NCBI GenBank assembly: GCA_910592005.1
Contig: CAJVPP010000524.1
Span: 1-30,577 of the forward strand
Direction of reading: 5' to 3'
Length of the DNA: 30,577 nucleotides
Origin: Funneliformis mosseae
Taxonomy: Eukaryota; Glomeromycota; Glomeromycetes; Glomerales; Glomeraceae
In this document: piece by piece, positions 11,278 through 20,920 of the stretch
Numbering within the stretch: position 1 is the first letter of the stretch
How the letters are laid out: each line of letters begins with the position of its first letter
The notes under the pieces: generated by a model
Told to the model about the DNA's origin: nothing
Databases searched by the model: none
What the model saw: only the letters and a program-made list of their open reading frames with translations
Position numbers and translations under genes: made by a program

Positions 11278-12125
11278 TAATTAAAGTATTAAAATTCAAA
11301 TTGACTGATAGTGATATTTTAACATTAAAAGAATTAAATAAAATTGCCAATGTAAATAAAATTAATATTGATGAAAATAAATAATATAGAATAAATTATT
11401 GATTTTATAAATTAAAAATTAAAACTTAACTTCTTTATAAATTTTTAAATGAAATTTTATCAGATAATGAAAGTTTTGATGATAAATGTTCTGAAAATAA
11501 TATGAATATTTAATAATCTATTATATATAAGCATCAACTTTAAAATATAACTAATCACTAAAAATTATCTTCATCAAAAATAATAATTTCAAAAATTTAA
11601 GGAGTTATCTATAATTCTTTTTAACATTATTAGCATAATTCAGAAGATATTAGATTAGTTGCTACTTTACTAGATTTTAATTAAAATTAATAAAAGTATA
11701 ATCAGATAAAATTTAATTGAAATAATTAATAAGTTGTATACTGAATTTAAGATTTAGCAAAATGTAATTATAGCTGATGGATTATTAAATTATGTTAAAA
11801 CAAATTCTTTATTAATACTTTCTTTTATGAAAAAAATATTTAGTTATAATCAAAGTCAAGTAAATAATAAAATAGAAATTGATAATTATTTAAATAAAAT
11901 AATTATGCTAATATTACTTGAAACTACTGATATTTATCATTGATGGTGTATTAATCAACATTCTTTTTCTGTTTTAAGTAAAATAACATATAAGTATTTA
12001 TTAATTCCTGCTACCTCTATTCTAGTAAATGGCTTTTCTCTGATGTAGAAAATCTAATTATTTTACAAAAAATTTGTTTAGTATCTGAAATAATAAGTTA
12101 GTTATTATATATCAAAAAAAAATAG
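11278..12125 (+). pseudogene. hAT transposase relic, C-terminal part with dimerisation domain
   Basis: This is the continuation of 4646-5933. Joining base 5933 to 11278 gives an uninterrupted reading through the junction: NLS, then IIKVLKFKLTDSD. Downstream are a scrap of the LLDPRFK-like block (VATLLDFN, about 11655-11680), a long helical region, and a well-preserved hAT C-terminal dimerisation domain: EIDNYLNKI (from 11875), ETTDIYH*WCINQHSF (a WW pair partly lost to TGA), LSKI and KYLLIPATS, then a frameshifted FSDVENLI (about 12035). The domain mediates transposase oligomerisation in active hATs. Stops and indels make this copy dead. Confidence 0.85.
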
Positions 12126-12595
12126 TTTTTATAAGATTTGGACTTGATAAAGTATATTAAATTTTATTTAAATAAATAAAAAAGATTTTTATAATAAATT
12201 TAATAATACAATATTTTTTATATTTAAATTATTTGATAATAAATAAAATCTTTATTCAGGTATAACTTACTAATTATTTAGGTTTTATTTTTTGTAACAG
12301 GTCTAATTTCTTATTTAAATTCTAAATTTTCACTTAATTCTAAAAATAATTTTTCTTTAAATAAAAAATTTAACTATTTCTTCTAATATTATCAATAAAA
12401 TAATCAACATATTTTATAAGATATTTTTTTAATGCTTTATAATATTTAATAATAAAACTATCTAAAATAATTACTTAGTTATTTCTTTGTAGGCATGCTA
12501 TAGATATAACATTATAATTATATTGAAGTTAAAATAAAATTTAAAATATATTAAATAACTTATATTCTAAAAGAAATAAGTAAGCTAGTATTTCA
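12126..12595. other. AT-rich spacer downstream of the hAT transposase
   Basis: No gene is visible. It is presumably 3' non-coding DNA of the split hAT element, by position between the dimerisation domain and the GATTTAGAT-rich subterminal region. Confidence 0.4.
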
Positions 12596-13500
12596 TATAG
12601 ATTTAGATCAATCTAAATCTAATCTAAATTTTATAGATTAGATTTTATTAGATTCATATCTAATCTATCTAATTTAGATTTAGATTTAGATTTAGATTTG
12701 ATCCATTAGGTTCTGATTTAAATTTAAATTATTTAAAAATGAAAAGATTCCTTTTATTGAAAGAAATAAATTTTTAGACTTCTTTTAGATTAAAAGATTT
12801 CTTTCATTAAAAAGAAATGAATTTTCAAATATTTTTTAAAACTAAAAATTTGTTTACCTTTATTAAAAGAAAATGAATTTTTAGATACTTTTAAAGTTAA
12901 AAGATTTCTTTCAATAAAAAAAATAAATTTTCAGACTTCTTTTAAAATTAAAAATTTATTTTCTTTCATTAAAAAAAATGAATTTTTAAACCTCTTTTAA
13001 AATTAAAAAGATTCTTTTTATTGAAAAGAAATAAATTTTCAGATATTTTTAAAGTCAAAAAAATTTTTTTCATTAAAAAGAAATAAATTTTCAAATTTCT
13101 TTTAAAGTTAAAAAGTTTCTTTCATTAAAAAGAATAAATTTTTTAATTTTTTTTAGAACTAAAAAGGTTCTATTCATTAAAAAAAATGAATTTTCAGATT
13201 TTTTAAAAATTGAAAAAATTCTTTTTATTGAAAAAGAAAGACTTTCAAATACTTTTAGAATTGAAAAGATTTCTTTTATTAAAAAAAATTTTTAAATTTC
13301 TTTTAAAACTGAAAAATCATTTTTTAATAAAATTTTTAAATCTGAATTAGATCAAATTTAGATTTAAATTAATCTATTAGTTCAGATCACATTTGAATTT
13401 TAATAGATCAATTAAATTCAAATCAGATTTAAATTTTGAAAAATAAAGATTAGATCAAAATATATTTGAATAAATCTGATCTAACCTAATTTACAAAATG
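12596..13500 (+). mobile_element. Probable 3' subterminal region of the split hAT element
   Basis: Two blocks rich in TAGATTTAGATC/ATTAGATC words (12596-12720 and 13340-13500) enclose a tandem array. A run of TTTAGA hexamers lies at about 12670-12698. The words resemble the CGGATC-rich ends of hAT elements after loss of CpG and mirror the 4160-4290 region. The right limit is set by the last AGATCAGATT-like word near 13490; no matching inverted end or target duplication could be confirmed. Confidence 0.4.
12741..13325 (+). repeat. Minisatellite, about 12 units of 50-55 bp
   Basis: Each unit runs AAAAGATTTCTTTCATTAAA, then AAGAAATGAATTTTCAAAT, then a TTTTAAAACT-type spacer. Unit starts fall near 12741, 12792, 12844, 12899, 12950, 13006, 13059, 13109, 13158, 13210, 13262 and 13309. 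Each unit has an internal inverted pair (TTCTTTYATTAA against TTAAAAGAAATGAA), so single units could fold. The array sits between two similar GATTTAGAT-rich blocks, which suggests it grew inside the end of the transposon. Confidence 0.75.
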
Positions 13501-13670
13501 CTACAGTAAATTCATTCAATATAATGAATTTTTTTAAAAATCTTTTTTTAGCCTGTTGACTTTGAGATAAATTTATAAAATTTATATACTAAAATAAGTT
13601 TTCTATTAACTAATTCTATCATATAATTTAAATCTTTTTTTATTAATAAATATCAGATGTATTTTCTTTG

Positions 13671-13779
13671 TTAATCTAAAAATTATTAACCTATGAATTA
13701 TTAATTTAAATATTATTAATTTGCGAATTATTATCTGCAGATTTTTAATTTAAGAAAATTATTAATCTAGAAATTATAG
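13671..13779. repeat. 15-bp tandem repeat, seven units
   Basis: The unit is TTAAYYTRNRAATTA with a variable centre: TTAATCTAAAAATTA, TTAACCTATGAATTA, TTAATTTAAATATTA, TTAATTTGCGAATTA and so on. Because 15 is a multiple of three, the array keeps one frame and would read as a five-residue repeat (NLRII-like). The one surviving CpG (GCG at 13723-13725) lies where the other units have CA, TA or TG. Confidence 0.65.
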
Positions 13780-14171
13780 ATTTTGATATTAATATTATAA
13801 TCAAGCTTATTGAGATTATTGTAAATATCAAAAGAATTACAATTATTATTATAATAAAGTTATCATTATTTTTGTTATTGTAATAGTTTTCAAAATTATT
13901 ATTATAATTTTTATTACCAATGATCAATTAATAAACTTATTATAAACTATTTTGGTATTAGCATTAGATATTTTTTTGAAGTAGTAGAATTAGCAATAAT
14001 CTTTTTTGTAGTAATAATATTAATAGATATTAACTTGACTAATTCAGTTAATTGGATATAGTTTTTCTTTTGTATACTACCAGTTATATTTGCCAAAATA
14101 AAACTTTTATTTAATGATTTTGATCTTTTAAATAAAATTAAAAATATTACTAAATTTAAGAATATATACAT
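13780..14171 (-). other. Low-complexity region with a 74-codon minus-strand ORF
   Basis: The left part (13790-13930) is ATT/AAT-biased and reads as Asn/Ile-rich low-complexity peptide. The right part (14171-13947, ATG to stop) reads MYIFLNLVIFLILFKRSKS, a short hydrophobic head, then a mixed tail containing ANITGSIQKKN and IANSTTSKKYLM. I do not recognise a family. It may be a scrap of a small membrane-anchored protein or chance; no neighbour supports it. Confidence 0.2.
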
Positions 14172-14688
14172 AAACTAAAATATTACTTATGTGTTAATAT
14201 TTGAAAGAATTTATTCTCAGTAATTTGTAAAATTCTAAATTGTAATTATACTTTTTTAATTAATAATTCATTAATTAGAATGTTTTTTTTGTTTTTATTA
14301 TTATATATAATTGATAAGTTAGAGAAAAATTAAAGAATTGTTAAAAAAAAATTTTAATTTTTAAAATAAGTAAAAAAAGAAAAAGAATCATTTGAAATAA
14401 GTAAAAAAAAAAATTAAAGAAAAAGTTTTTATCAAAAGTATATGAATTAAATCAAATTAAAAATTAAAAAAAAAAATTTATAGTTTAAATATTGTAATAT
14501 TTATTAAAATATTTATATAAATGATTTTAAAGATAGCTTTTTAGCATGATATAATTATTGATATAATTAATTAATTAATTAATTAATTAAAATATCAATT
14601 TATATGATATCAGTAAAATATCATAATTAAATTTTTAAATAAATCATTACTTCATTTAACTTTATAACTATTATAGAAAAAAATAACT
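14172..14688. other. AT-rich spacer with TTAA microsatellite
   Basis: No gene is visible. A perfect (AATT)n run covers about 14566-14590, and poly-A tracts are frequent. Confidence 0.5.
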
Positions 14689-14769
14689 ATGATAAAATAT
14701 TATTATAGAATTTGTAGTAAAAAATTTTCAATAGCTAATAGACTAAGACAACATAAAAGGCTAATATAA
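14689..14769 (+). pseudogene. Single C2H2 zinc-finger remnant (26 codons)
   Basis: From ATG 14689 the frame reads YYYRICSKKFSIANRLRQHK and stops soon after. The spacing matches a classical finger (C-x2-C, Phe, Leu, then His). The first cysteine position is Tyr, a TGT-to-TAT change, and the last histidine is missing. Several fungal transposon proteins begin with such fingers, so this is probably the N-terminus of a lost element protein; a stand-alone regulator is less likely. The following 50 bases (CTCTAAGATC, GATCACAAAG) keep a coding-like composition but no clear frame. Confidence 0.4.
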
Positions 14770-15183
14770 TATTACTTTCTCTAAGATCTTATACATGATC
14801 ACAAAGATTAGAGTAAAGATCAAAAGAATATACATTAATTTAAATATAACTAATTATTATAATTTAAACCATTAAATTATATAAATTGTATAGTATTATT
14901 AAAATAATTGATTTTTATTATTATTAAACTAATAGTTTTACTCAAGATAATATTTTAGAGATTCACTAATATAACGTGAAATAATTATTAAAAACTTAAT
15001 TTTTAAAGTTTTAATATATATATGTTATATATCAGATATTGATTTGAGTTAAATGACAGTTAACATACGTTAGATGACTAATACTGACCAAATCTTAAGG
15101 CATTATAAAATCAGCCCAAAATAGCTTATAATTTAAATCAGTTAGCATCTGATGTAAAATTATAGTTAATGCATAATAAAGTT
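14770..15183. other. Spacer with a less AT-rich patch of unknown origin
   Basis: Most is plain AT-rich DNA, but 15040-15183 is less biased and repeats the word CAGTTARCAT (15058 and 15139). It touches the MITE at 15184. It could be an older mobile-element scrap; no ORF or terminal structure was resolved. Confidence 0.3.
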
Positions 15184-15354
15184 CAGTTAACTCTTGTTAT
15201 AACAAACTCTATATCCTAGATCTCAACTTCGCTATAAGGCTATAGTAAAGATTTAAAAGATTTGATTAGCAAATTTGCTATAATAAGAATATTTTTATTA
15301 TATTTATACAAAAAATTCATTATATCAAGAATTCGTTGTATTAAGAGTTGACTG
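15184..15354 (-). mobile_element. 171-bp MITE with pogo/mariner-like ends, copy 2
   Basis: This is the inverted partner of 1553-1722. The left end is CAGTTAACTCTTGTTATAAC; the right end, reverse-complemented, is CAGTCAACTCTTAATACAAC. TA follows the right end (15355-15356); the base pair before the left end is TT, so that target copy has mutated. The two copies differ mainly by transitions, including CpG against TpG or CpA. Confidence 0.72.
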
Positions 15355-15990
15355 TAATATAAGTTATTAATAAAAATTATTTGCAACTCTATGTAAATTT
15401 AAAATATTCATTCCTAATTCTAACATTAACTTTTAATTATATATTGTTATTTATTTTTAATTTTAATATAAATTTATATTAATTAATTTTTATTATAATT
15501 AAATTTTTAAAATCAAAATATTTTTTATTTTTAATTATTTTTTTTTAAATGTAATTTATTTATTTTTTTCAGATATATATTTTTTTTGATTCTAAATCTT
15601 TTTTAATTTTAATATTCATAATTTTTTTAATTAATTATTTTAGTTTTTAATTTTCTTATATTTTTAATCCTTACGAATTGTTTTAATATAATTTAATTTA
15701 ATTTTAATATTTACTATATCACAAATTTTATAATCAATCAATTAAATCAAATCTTAAAATTGAATCTTAAAAAATAATAATCATGATTAAATCAATTATT
15801 AAATTAATTTTAAATATTTAAATTGATTTTAATTTCTACTATTAACAACTGTAGTATTCTCATCATTTAAAATTACTACATGAAAAATATGCAGAAGTAG
15901 GCATTGTAGGCACATTAACATTCTCTTTGCTTTTGTAAGTCATTTCTATAAATTCATTAGAAACTTATTATAAAGATCATCATCTCTAAT
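15355..15990. other. AT-rich spacer without a gene
   Basis: The stretch is T-rich with many TTTTAAT words (15430-15700). From about 15870 the composition becomes less AT-biased, leading into the next coding-like block. No feature can be supported here. Confidence 0.5.
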
Positions 15991-15997
15991 ATATGAT

Positions 15998-16186
15998 TTA
16001 ATTGAAAGAATCCTGATAGATATTGGAGAGTTGAAGAGATGGGAATGTTATAAGAACAGAGGCTTTTATCTCTATATTCAAAACCTCTTTAAATCCAATT
16101 ATTTTGCAATTTAACACTTTAAAGATTTTTGAAATTGAATTGGAGACAAAAATTAACATTTCGAAAATATAATTACAAAGTAACAA
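15998..16186 (-). CDS. Hypothetical 62-codon ORF, probably a gene fragment
   Basis: The minus strand reads MLLCNYIFEMLIFVSNSISK at its start and SLQLSNIYQDSFN at its end. Composition is coding-like and less AT-rich than the flanks, but I know no such family. The opposite strand is also partly open (contains ILIDIGELKRWECYKNRG), and the plus-strand kinase-like relic begins 115 bases downstream, so this block could be the 5' part of that gene. Strand is therefore uncertain. Confidence 0.2.
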   Translation of the reverse strand: MLLCNYIFEMLIFVSNSISKIFKVLNCKIIGFKEVLNIEIKASVLITFPSLQLSNIYQDSFN

Positions 16187-16300
16187 TTCAATATTTAAAA
16201 AATTAAAAGTAGATCAATTAAAAAAAAAGAAAATTATTATAATATATTCTATTTCATTATGTATACCTTAAATTTATCACTTAAAATTTGTTACAATTAG

Positions 16301-18540
16301 ATGTATCTACCCAGAAATTTTTTTTTAAATTTATCTATTTATGTTATCACAAAAACCATATCTAATGTAATGAGTTCCTATATTAGTATTTTTATAACTG
16401 TTAATCTTCTGACAGTTGAAAAAGTAAAAGTTAAGAGTCAAGATGACATTAAAGATTTTTTAAATGTGAGAAAAGAACTAGATCTTGAAGATAAAGATAT
16501 CAATAAACTATATGATCAGAGGGTTATGAATAATATATTCCTTACACTAAAATATAAAATGCTTGTAAATCCACTTTTGAGCATTCCAGTTAGATCAGCC
16601 ATAAAATTATTAGAGTTTATTAATAAAATTCAAGGAAATAAGCGAACTTCATTTTCACACACACTGTATCATATTTGCAAATAATACTGAATACTTGCTT
16701 ATTCTTATGCTTTTCTTTCTGCTTCTATTATTAAATTCACATTTACATTATCATAGAGCAATCTATTGCTAATAAGTATGTCATAATATATTTATTTAAC
16801 TTGAGTAAATGTGTCCTAGCTTGATAAACATTTTTTATTCTCTGACATTCCAAGCTATTATGAAGAATTTCACAGATGACTTTAGAAAATTGATATGTTT
16901 ATTAATGTAATGAATTTGCAATTTCAATATGTTATATTCACATTGTTTTTTTAAAGTATATCTGATAGCTCTGCCAATTTATTTATAAACATTCTGAATG
17001 CTATAAATAAAAACTCAGAAATTCTAAAAAGAACCTCAGCAGTTATAAAAAAAATCTTAGCAGTTCTGAATAAAAATTTGGAATTTATAAATAAAGCCTC
17101 AGAATTATTGATTCGACTTGATAGAAATAATAATAGGCTTATACCTGTTCAGAATTATATAAATGCTTATTTCAAATACAAACTTTTAACAATTCTATTT
17201 CTATTGATTTCATATTTTTGAATACTTCAGATTCCATAGAATATGCAAGAGTTTATCAGAATATCTTATTTAGAAAGTTAATCAGAAATACTTCTTTTGT
17301 AATACCAGCTTTATACTTGGTGAATTCTTCAGATATAAATCAGTTACTAACTATCAAAAAAATAATCCTGTACTAACTGATACAGAGAAAAAAGTTTAGT
17401 CTTGATTTAATAGCCTGATGGATATCCTTCCAGCCTTTAAAAAGAAGCTTTGGTAATAAATACATATAAAAGGATATATCTTGATAGATATTTACTAGAT
17501 TTTAGCATATTTCTTAAAGAAGATGCTATTGATGATGCCTATATCTCTACATTAGTATAAATAATTCTTAAAATAAAAAAGAAAAAGTTTGAGTAGTTTG
17601 GCTAATAAAGACAAGGGACAATTATTAGATTATATAAATATTCTTATTCAGCAATAACCATTATAAAAACTTTTTACATTATTCCTATCAGATGGATTTT
17701 ATTTTTACATAATGACTTTTGATAGGAAAGTTAATCAATACAAAAAGTTTACAATTGCTTTATTAGTGGCTTATATCTTTTTTGAGTATTATTTAATAAT
17801 AGATCACTTTTACAAAGATATCCAATCCTAAGAGTATCAATTTTCATAATACATCAACTTCAAGTATTACAAGAATATGTCTAAAAAAATATTTAGATGC
17901 AAATTTATCATCAATAGTATATATGATTGAAATTAATGATAATCAATCTACTATAAAGATATTTAAGAACAGCTTTTACCTAAATAATGAGATGAATATT
18001 CTAAAAGACTTGAATAAAAAAGAAATTTAAAATATTTTGATATATATTGCATTAATCAAAAATCATTGATTATTATTCCAATTGGTAAACAAATCAGCTA
18101 TTAATTTTGGCAACATTATACTTTACAGCTCTTTAACCTTTTAAGATATATTTATAATAAAGAAGTTTTCCATCAGGATGTACGTCTATCTAATATATTA
18201 TTAGATATTAACGATAATATTATACTTGCTGATTGGGTTTAGCAATTTGCAAACCTTCTAATAAACTAGTACCTTATGAAAAAAACAATTTATTTACTTT
18301 ATCTGATATTTTAAATAACAATTTTAGATCATATTATCCTAAAGCATCTGATGACTTGCATTCTTTTGTACATATTATATATATACTATTTATCTTACAT
18401 AATCAAAAAAATTTGCTGAACCTTCTTAATAGAGAGTTTGTTATGAAATACTGGAATGATAAACTTGATGGTGAGTTGTGAGCGAAAATAGTAGATAGGG
18501 TAAGTAATTAAAACTACAATGTATTGAAAAAATATTATTA
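16301..18540 (+). pseudogene. Broken protein-kinase-like gene with heptad-repeat middle
   Basis: The first open block (16301-16684, 127 codons, begins MYLPRNFFLNL) has an acidic/basic helical segment (DLEDKDINKLYDQR) of unknown family. After stops the same frame reopens at about 16950-17219 with six 7-residue repeats. More scraps follow (SIEYARVYQNILFRKLI; VMTFDRKV-like). The C-terminus is kinase-like: IKIFKNSF with NNEMNILK (beta-3 Lys and helix-C Glu, about 17952-18005), HQDVRLSN (18171-18194, an HRDxxxxN equivalent), and ADW (18228-18236), where one missing G shifts the frame before GLAICKPSNKL. DWG replaces the usual DFG. The tail contains PKASDDLHSFVHIIYILF and WNDKLDGEL, then TGA where Trp is expected (18479-18481). 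Families of such kinase-like genes are expanded in Rhizophagus; an effector-like (Crinkler-type) arrangement is possible but unproven. Not functional. Confidence 0.68.
16994..17119 (+). repeat. Six 21-bp in-frame repeats encoding heptads
   Basis: The units begin at 16994, 17015, 17036, 17057, 17078 and 17099, each exactly 21 bp. They read LNAINKN, SEILKRT, SAVIKKI, LAVLNKN, LEFINKA and SELLIRL. Hydrophobic residues recur with heptad spacing, so the segment probably formed a coiled coil linking the N-terminal block to the kinase-like domain. The phase has been kept with no indels although the rest of the gene is broken. Confidence 0.7.
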
Positions 18541-18960
18541 TGTTTTCAATTAATAATAAAATATAGCTGATATTTTAAGTAAAATATTAATTTAGAGTTA
18601 GATATATAGTATTTCAGTAATAATTAATGTAATTGAAAATATTAGATATTACATCATGTATAAAAAATTAAAATAAAGCATATTTAATAAATAATTATTA
18701 AATTGGATAATATTATTATAAAAAATTTTTAGTTAATTGTTAAATTAGGTATAAGTAAATTGTTATTATATAAAATGGATAACAGATCCTATGTTCATTT
18801 TTGAAGTTGTTACTATAATAGATAATGATTATTTATATTTTTTAAGGGTATTATATATAAATATTATGTAAAAATCAAAAAAAAAACTATAATAAAAAAA
18901 ATTTTTTATTTAAAAATGCAAGCTAAAGTTCTAAAAAGCTTTTTCCTATAAATTTTTTTT
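18541..18960. other. AT-rich spacer without a gene
   Basis: Short frames only, with A/T runs near 18880-18910. No recognisable signal. Confidence 0.5.
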
Positions 18961-19720
18961 TATCTGAAAATAGTGAATATGATTTTGATGAAACTTTTGA
19001 TTTATTTAAATATTGATTTAGTTAAAATTTTAGATAAGCAAAATAGAATAATAACAGAAGAAATAGAAATAATAAATAATATTATATCAGATAATAATAA
19101 TAATATAAATTATGATAATATAGATAATTTATCAAAAAGAAAGAGAAAATGTAGAAAGAAATTTTTTTACAAAAAGATATAGATGAGTTATGAAATAAAT
19201 TATATTAAATAAATATCTTATGAAAAAAATAATACCAAGATTAATTCATTGTAAATGTGATAAAAAATCCAGTTAGATTAAGATTTTAAAAATAAAAATC
19301 TTATAATACATGATGAATTAAACAATTATAAATATAGTATAGAAGAATAACAAAATATTAAAGTATTTTAAACCTAAAAAATTAGGAATGAAAAGAAAAA
19401 TATAAGTATTAAAAAAGTTGTATATAAAGGAATTATATAAAAAAAGTATTAAAAAAATTTACTTAATAATTCTGCTAAATTTGAAGGATTAATTAAATTT
19501 GTTATAGTACAAAAGAATTATTTCCTGAAACTGTTAAGAAAACTTAGGTTAAAAGATCTTGATATATTAAAATATAATGATCTTAAAAATTATTTATATG
19601 TATATATTATGTAAATATTAGATAAATCTATCATATTTATTAGAAGTAAAGTATGTAAAAATTTTATAACTAAAGAATTGGGTATTTATGATAAATATGA
19701 TACTAAGAAAAAATAACTGT
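18961..19720 (+). pseudogene. Decayed gene of unknown family
   Basis: An ATG at 18973 opens 69 codons: a short hydrophobic start, an Asn/Asp-rich acidic middle (IISDNNNNINYDNIDN), then a basic patch KRKRKCRKKF resembling a nuclear localisation signal. Past the stop, coding-like pieces continue to about 19720: IIPRLIHCKCDKKSS, IHDELNNYKYSIEE, KFEGLIKFVIVQKNYF, LRLKDLDILKYNDLKNYL, SIIFIRSKVCKNFITKELG and IYDKYDTKKK. A Cys pair (CKC) suggests a possible metal site. Acidic N-terminus plus NLS fits a transposon or nuclear protein, but I cannot name it. It ends about 85 bases before the left inverted repeat of the 8.4-kb candidate element. Confidence 0.45.
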
Positions 19721-19805
19721 TTAAGTCAAGCAATTAATAAAATATGCATTTAACTATATTGCATTTATAAAAACTGAACATCTAAATTTGAACTTATAGT
19801 AATAG

Positions 19806-19950
19806 TATACATGAAGTTAAAATTAAAATCTAAAAGTCAAAATATTTTAACTTGAAAGTTATAGTTGAAATTAAAAGTCAAAATTAATTACAATGATTTA
19901 AATCAATTATGATGGTCAAAATACTTTATAATAGTTAAAAGTTAAAAAAT
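19806..19950 (+). repeat. Left inverted repeat of the 8.4-kb candidate element
   Basis: It begins TATACATGAAGTTAAAATTA and continues with GTCAAAAT-type words, including AAATCAATTATGATGG at 19900-19915. The words are degenerate forms of the 19-bp repeat of the right end. The inner boundary is blurred by drift. Confidence 0.55.
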
Positions 19951-19997
19951 ACTTTTAAAATATCAATAAAATAATTATAATGTTATATTATAATTAA

Positions 19998-20058
19998 AAA
20001 AAATATTATTATTATTACTATTATTACTATTATTATTACTATTATTATTATTATTAAA
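19998..20058 (-). repeat. ATT microsatellite encoding the Asn-rich transposase tail
   Basis: Imperfect (ATT)n with ACT interruptions. On the minus strand it reads as runs of Asn broken by Ser, in frame with the last open block of the transposase relic, so it has been coding. Confidence 0.7.
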
Positions 20059-20860
20059 ATTTGTATTTATTAATATATTAATATCAAAATTATTATGATC
20101 ATGATCAAAATTTACTGGTTTTTCAATAACTACTCTTATATTTATTTCTAATGTTCTTTGAAATTCTTGATTATTAGAATCAAAATAATTTTTCATAATT
20201 ATTTTATTATTTATTTCTGGTATTTCTTTTTCATTTTCATCAAGATCATTATCATCATTATCATCATCAATATTATTATTATTAAATTCTTCTTGTTATT
20301 CTTCAATTTTCTTATCAGAAAATTCTGTAATATTTAAATTTTTATTAATTGCTTGAAAAAGTTATTCTTCAATAAAATCTAAATTAATATAATTAATTTC
20401 TGTTTTTGCATTTATTACATAATAAGTATATAACTTAACTATTGCTTCCATTCTTTCAATATTTAAATTATAGTTAAATATAAAAATTATTAATATAAAA
20501 TCATATAATTAAAATAAAAATAAAAATAAAATAAAAAATTACTTTATTCAACATTATAAACACATCTATTCTAAAACTAAAAAGATTCTTTCATAACTGA
20601 CATTATGTGATATTATAAAAAAAAATTTTTAATGTTAATTTTTGAATAAAATTATCATTTTATTCTATAATTTTCTATTAAGTTTCTATACTATAAAATT
20701 CTGATATATATAAAATTTATAAGGTTTTATTTGACTTTTATAAGCTATAAGTTGATTTATTAAATAATTAAATAAATTTTTCTCATTACCTATAGAAATC
20801 CAAAATTTGATAACTAAATAGCAAAATTTTTTAAAAACTTCTTGTTTAAATCCTTTTCTT

Positions 20861-20861
20861 A

Positions 20862-20914
<53 letters not shown>

Positions 20915-20920
20915 TATATT
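20861..20920. repeat. Compound microsatellite (AAT)n(ATT)n(TA)n
   Basis: About seven AAT units are followed directly by about six ATT units, making a palindromic junction near 20882, and then by about ten TA units. It lies inside the transposase relic and is a replication-slippage hotspot that helps explain the broken frame there. Confidence 0.85.

Noticed and set aside
4160..13500. Defined hAT terminal inverted repeats and 8-bp target duplication
   Set aside because: Candidate ends near 4155 and 13500 share only short GGTTAGAT words and the flanks do not match, so exact termini are not claimed.
13745..13927. 60-codon minus-strand ORF (Asn/Ile-rich)
   Set aside because: It is an AAT/ATT low-complexity tract read in an open frame; no mixed-composition segment or motif supports a protein.
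18233..18481. 82-codon ORF starting at a TTG
   Set aside because: It is the second frame of the kinase-like relic after the one-base break at the DWG motif, not a separate gene.
19975..20196. 73-codon minus-strand ORF as an independent gene
   Set aside because: It continues in composition and position the C-terminus of the same transposase relic, whose acidic segment lies just upstream.
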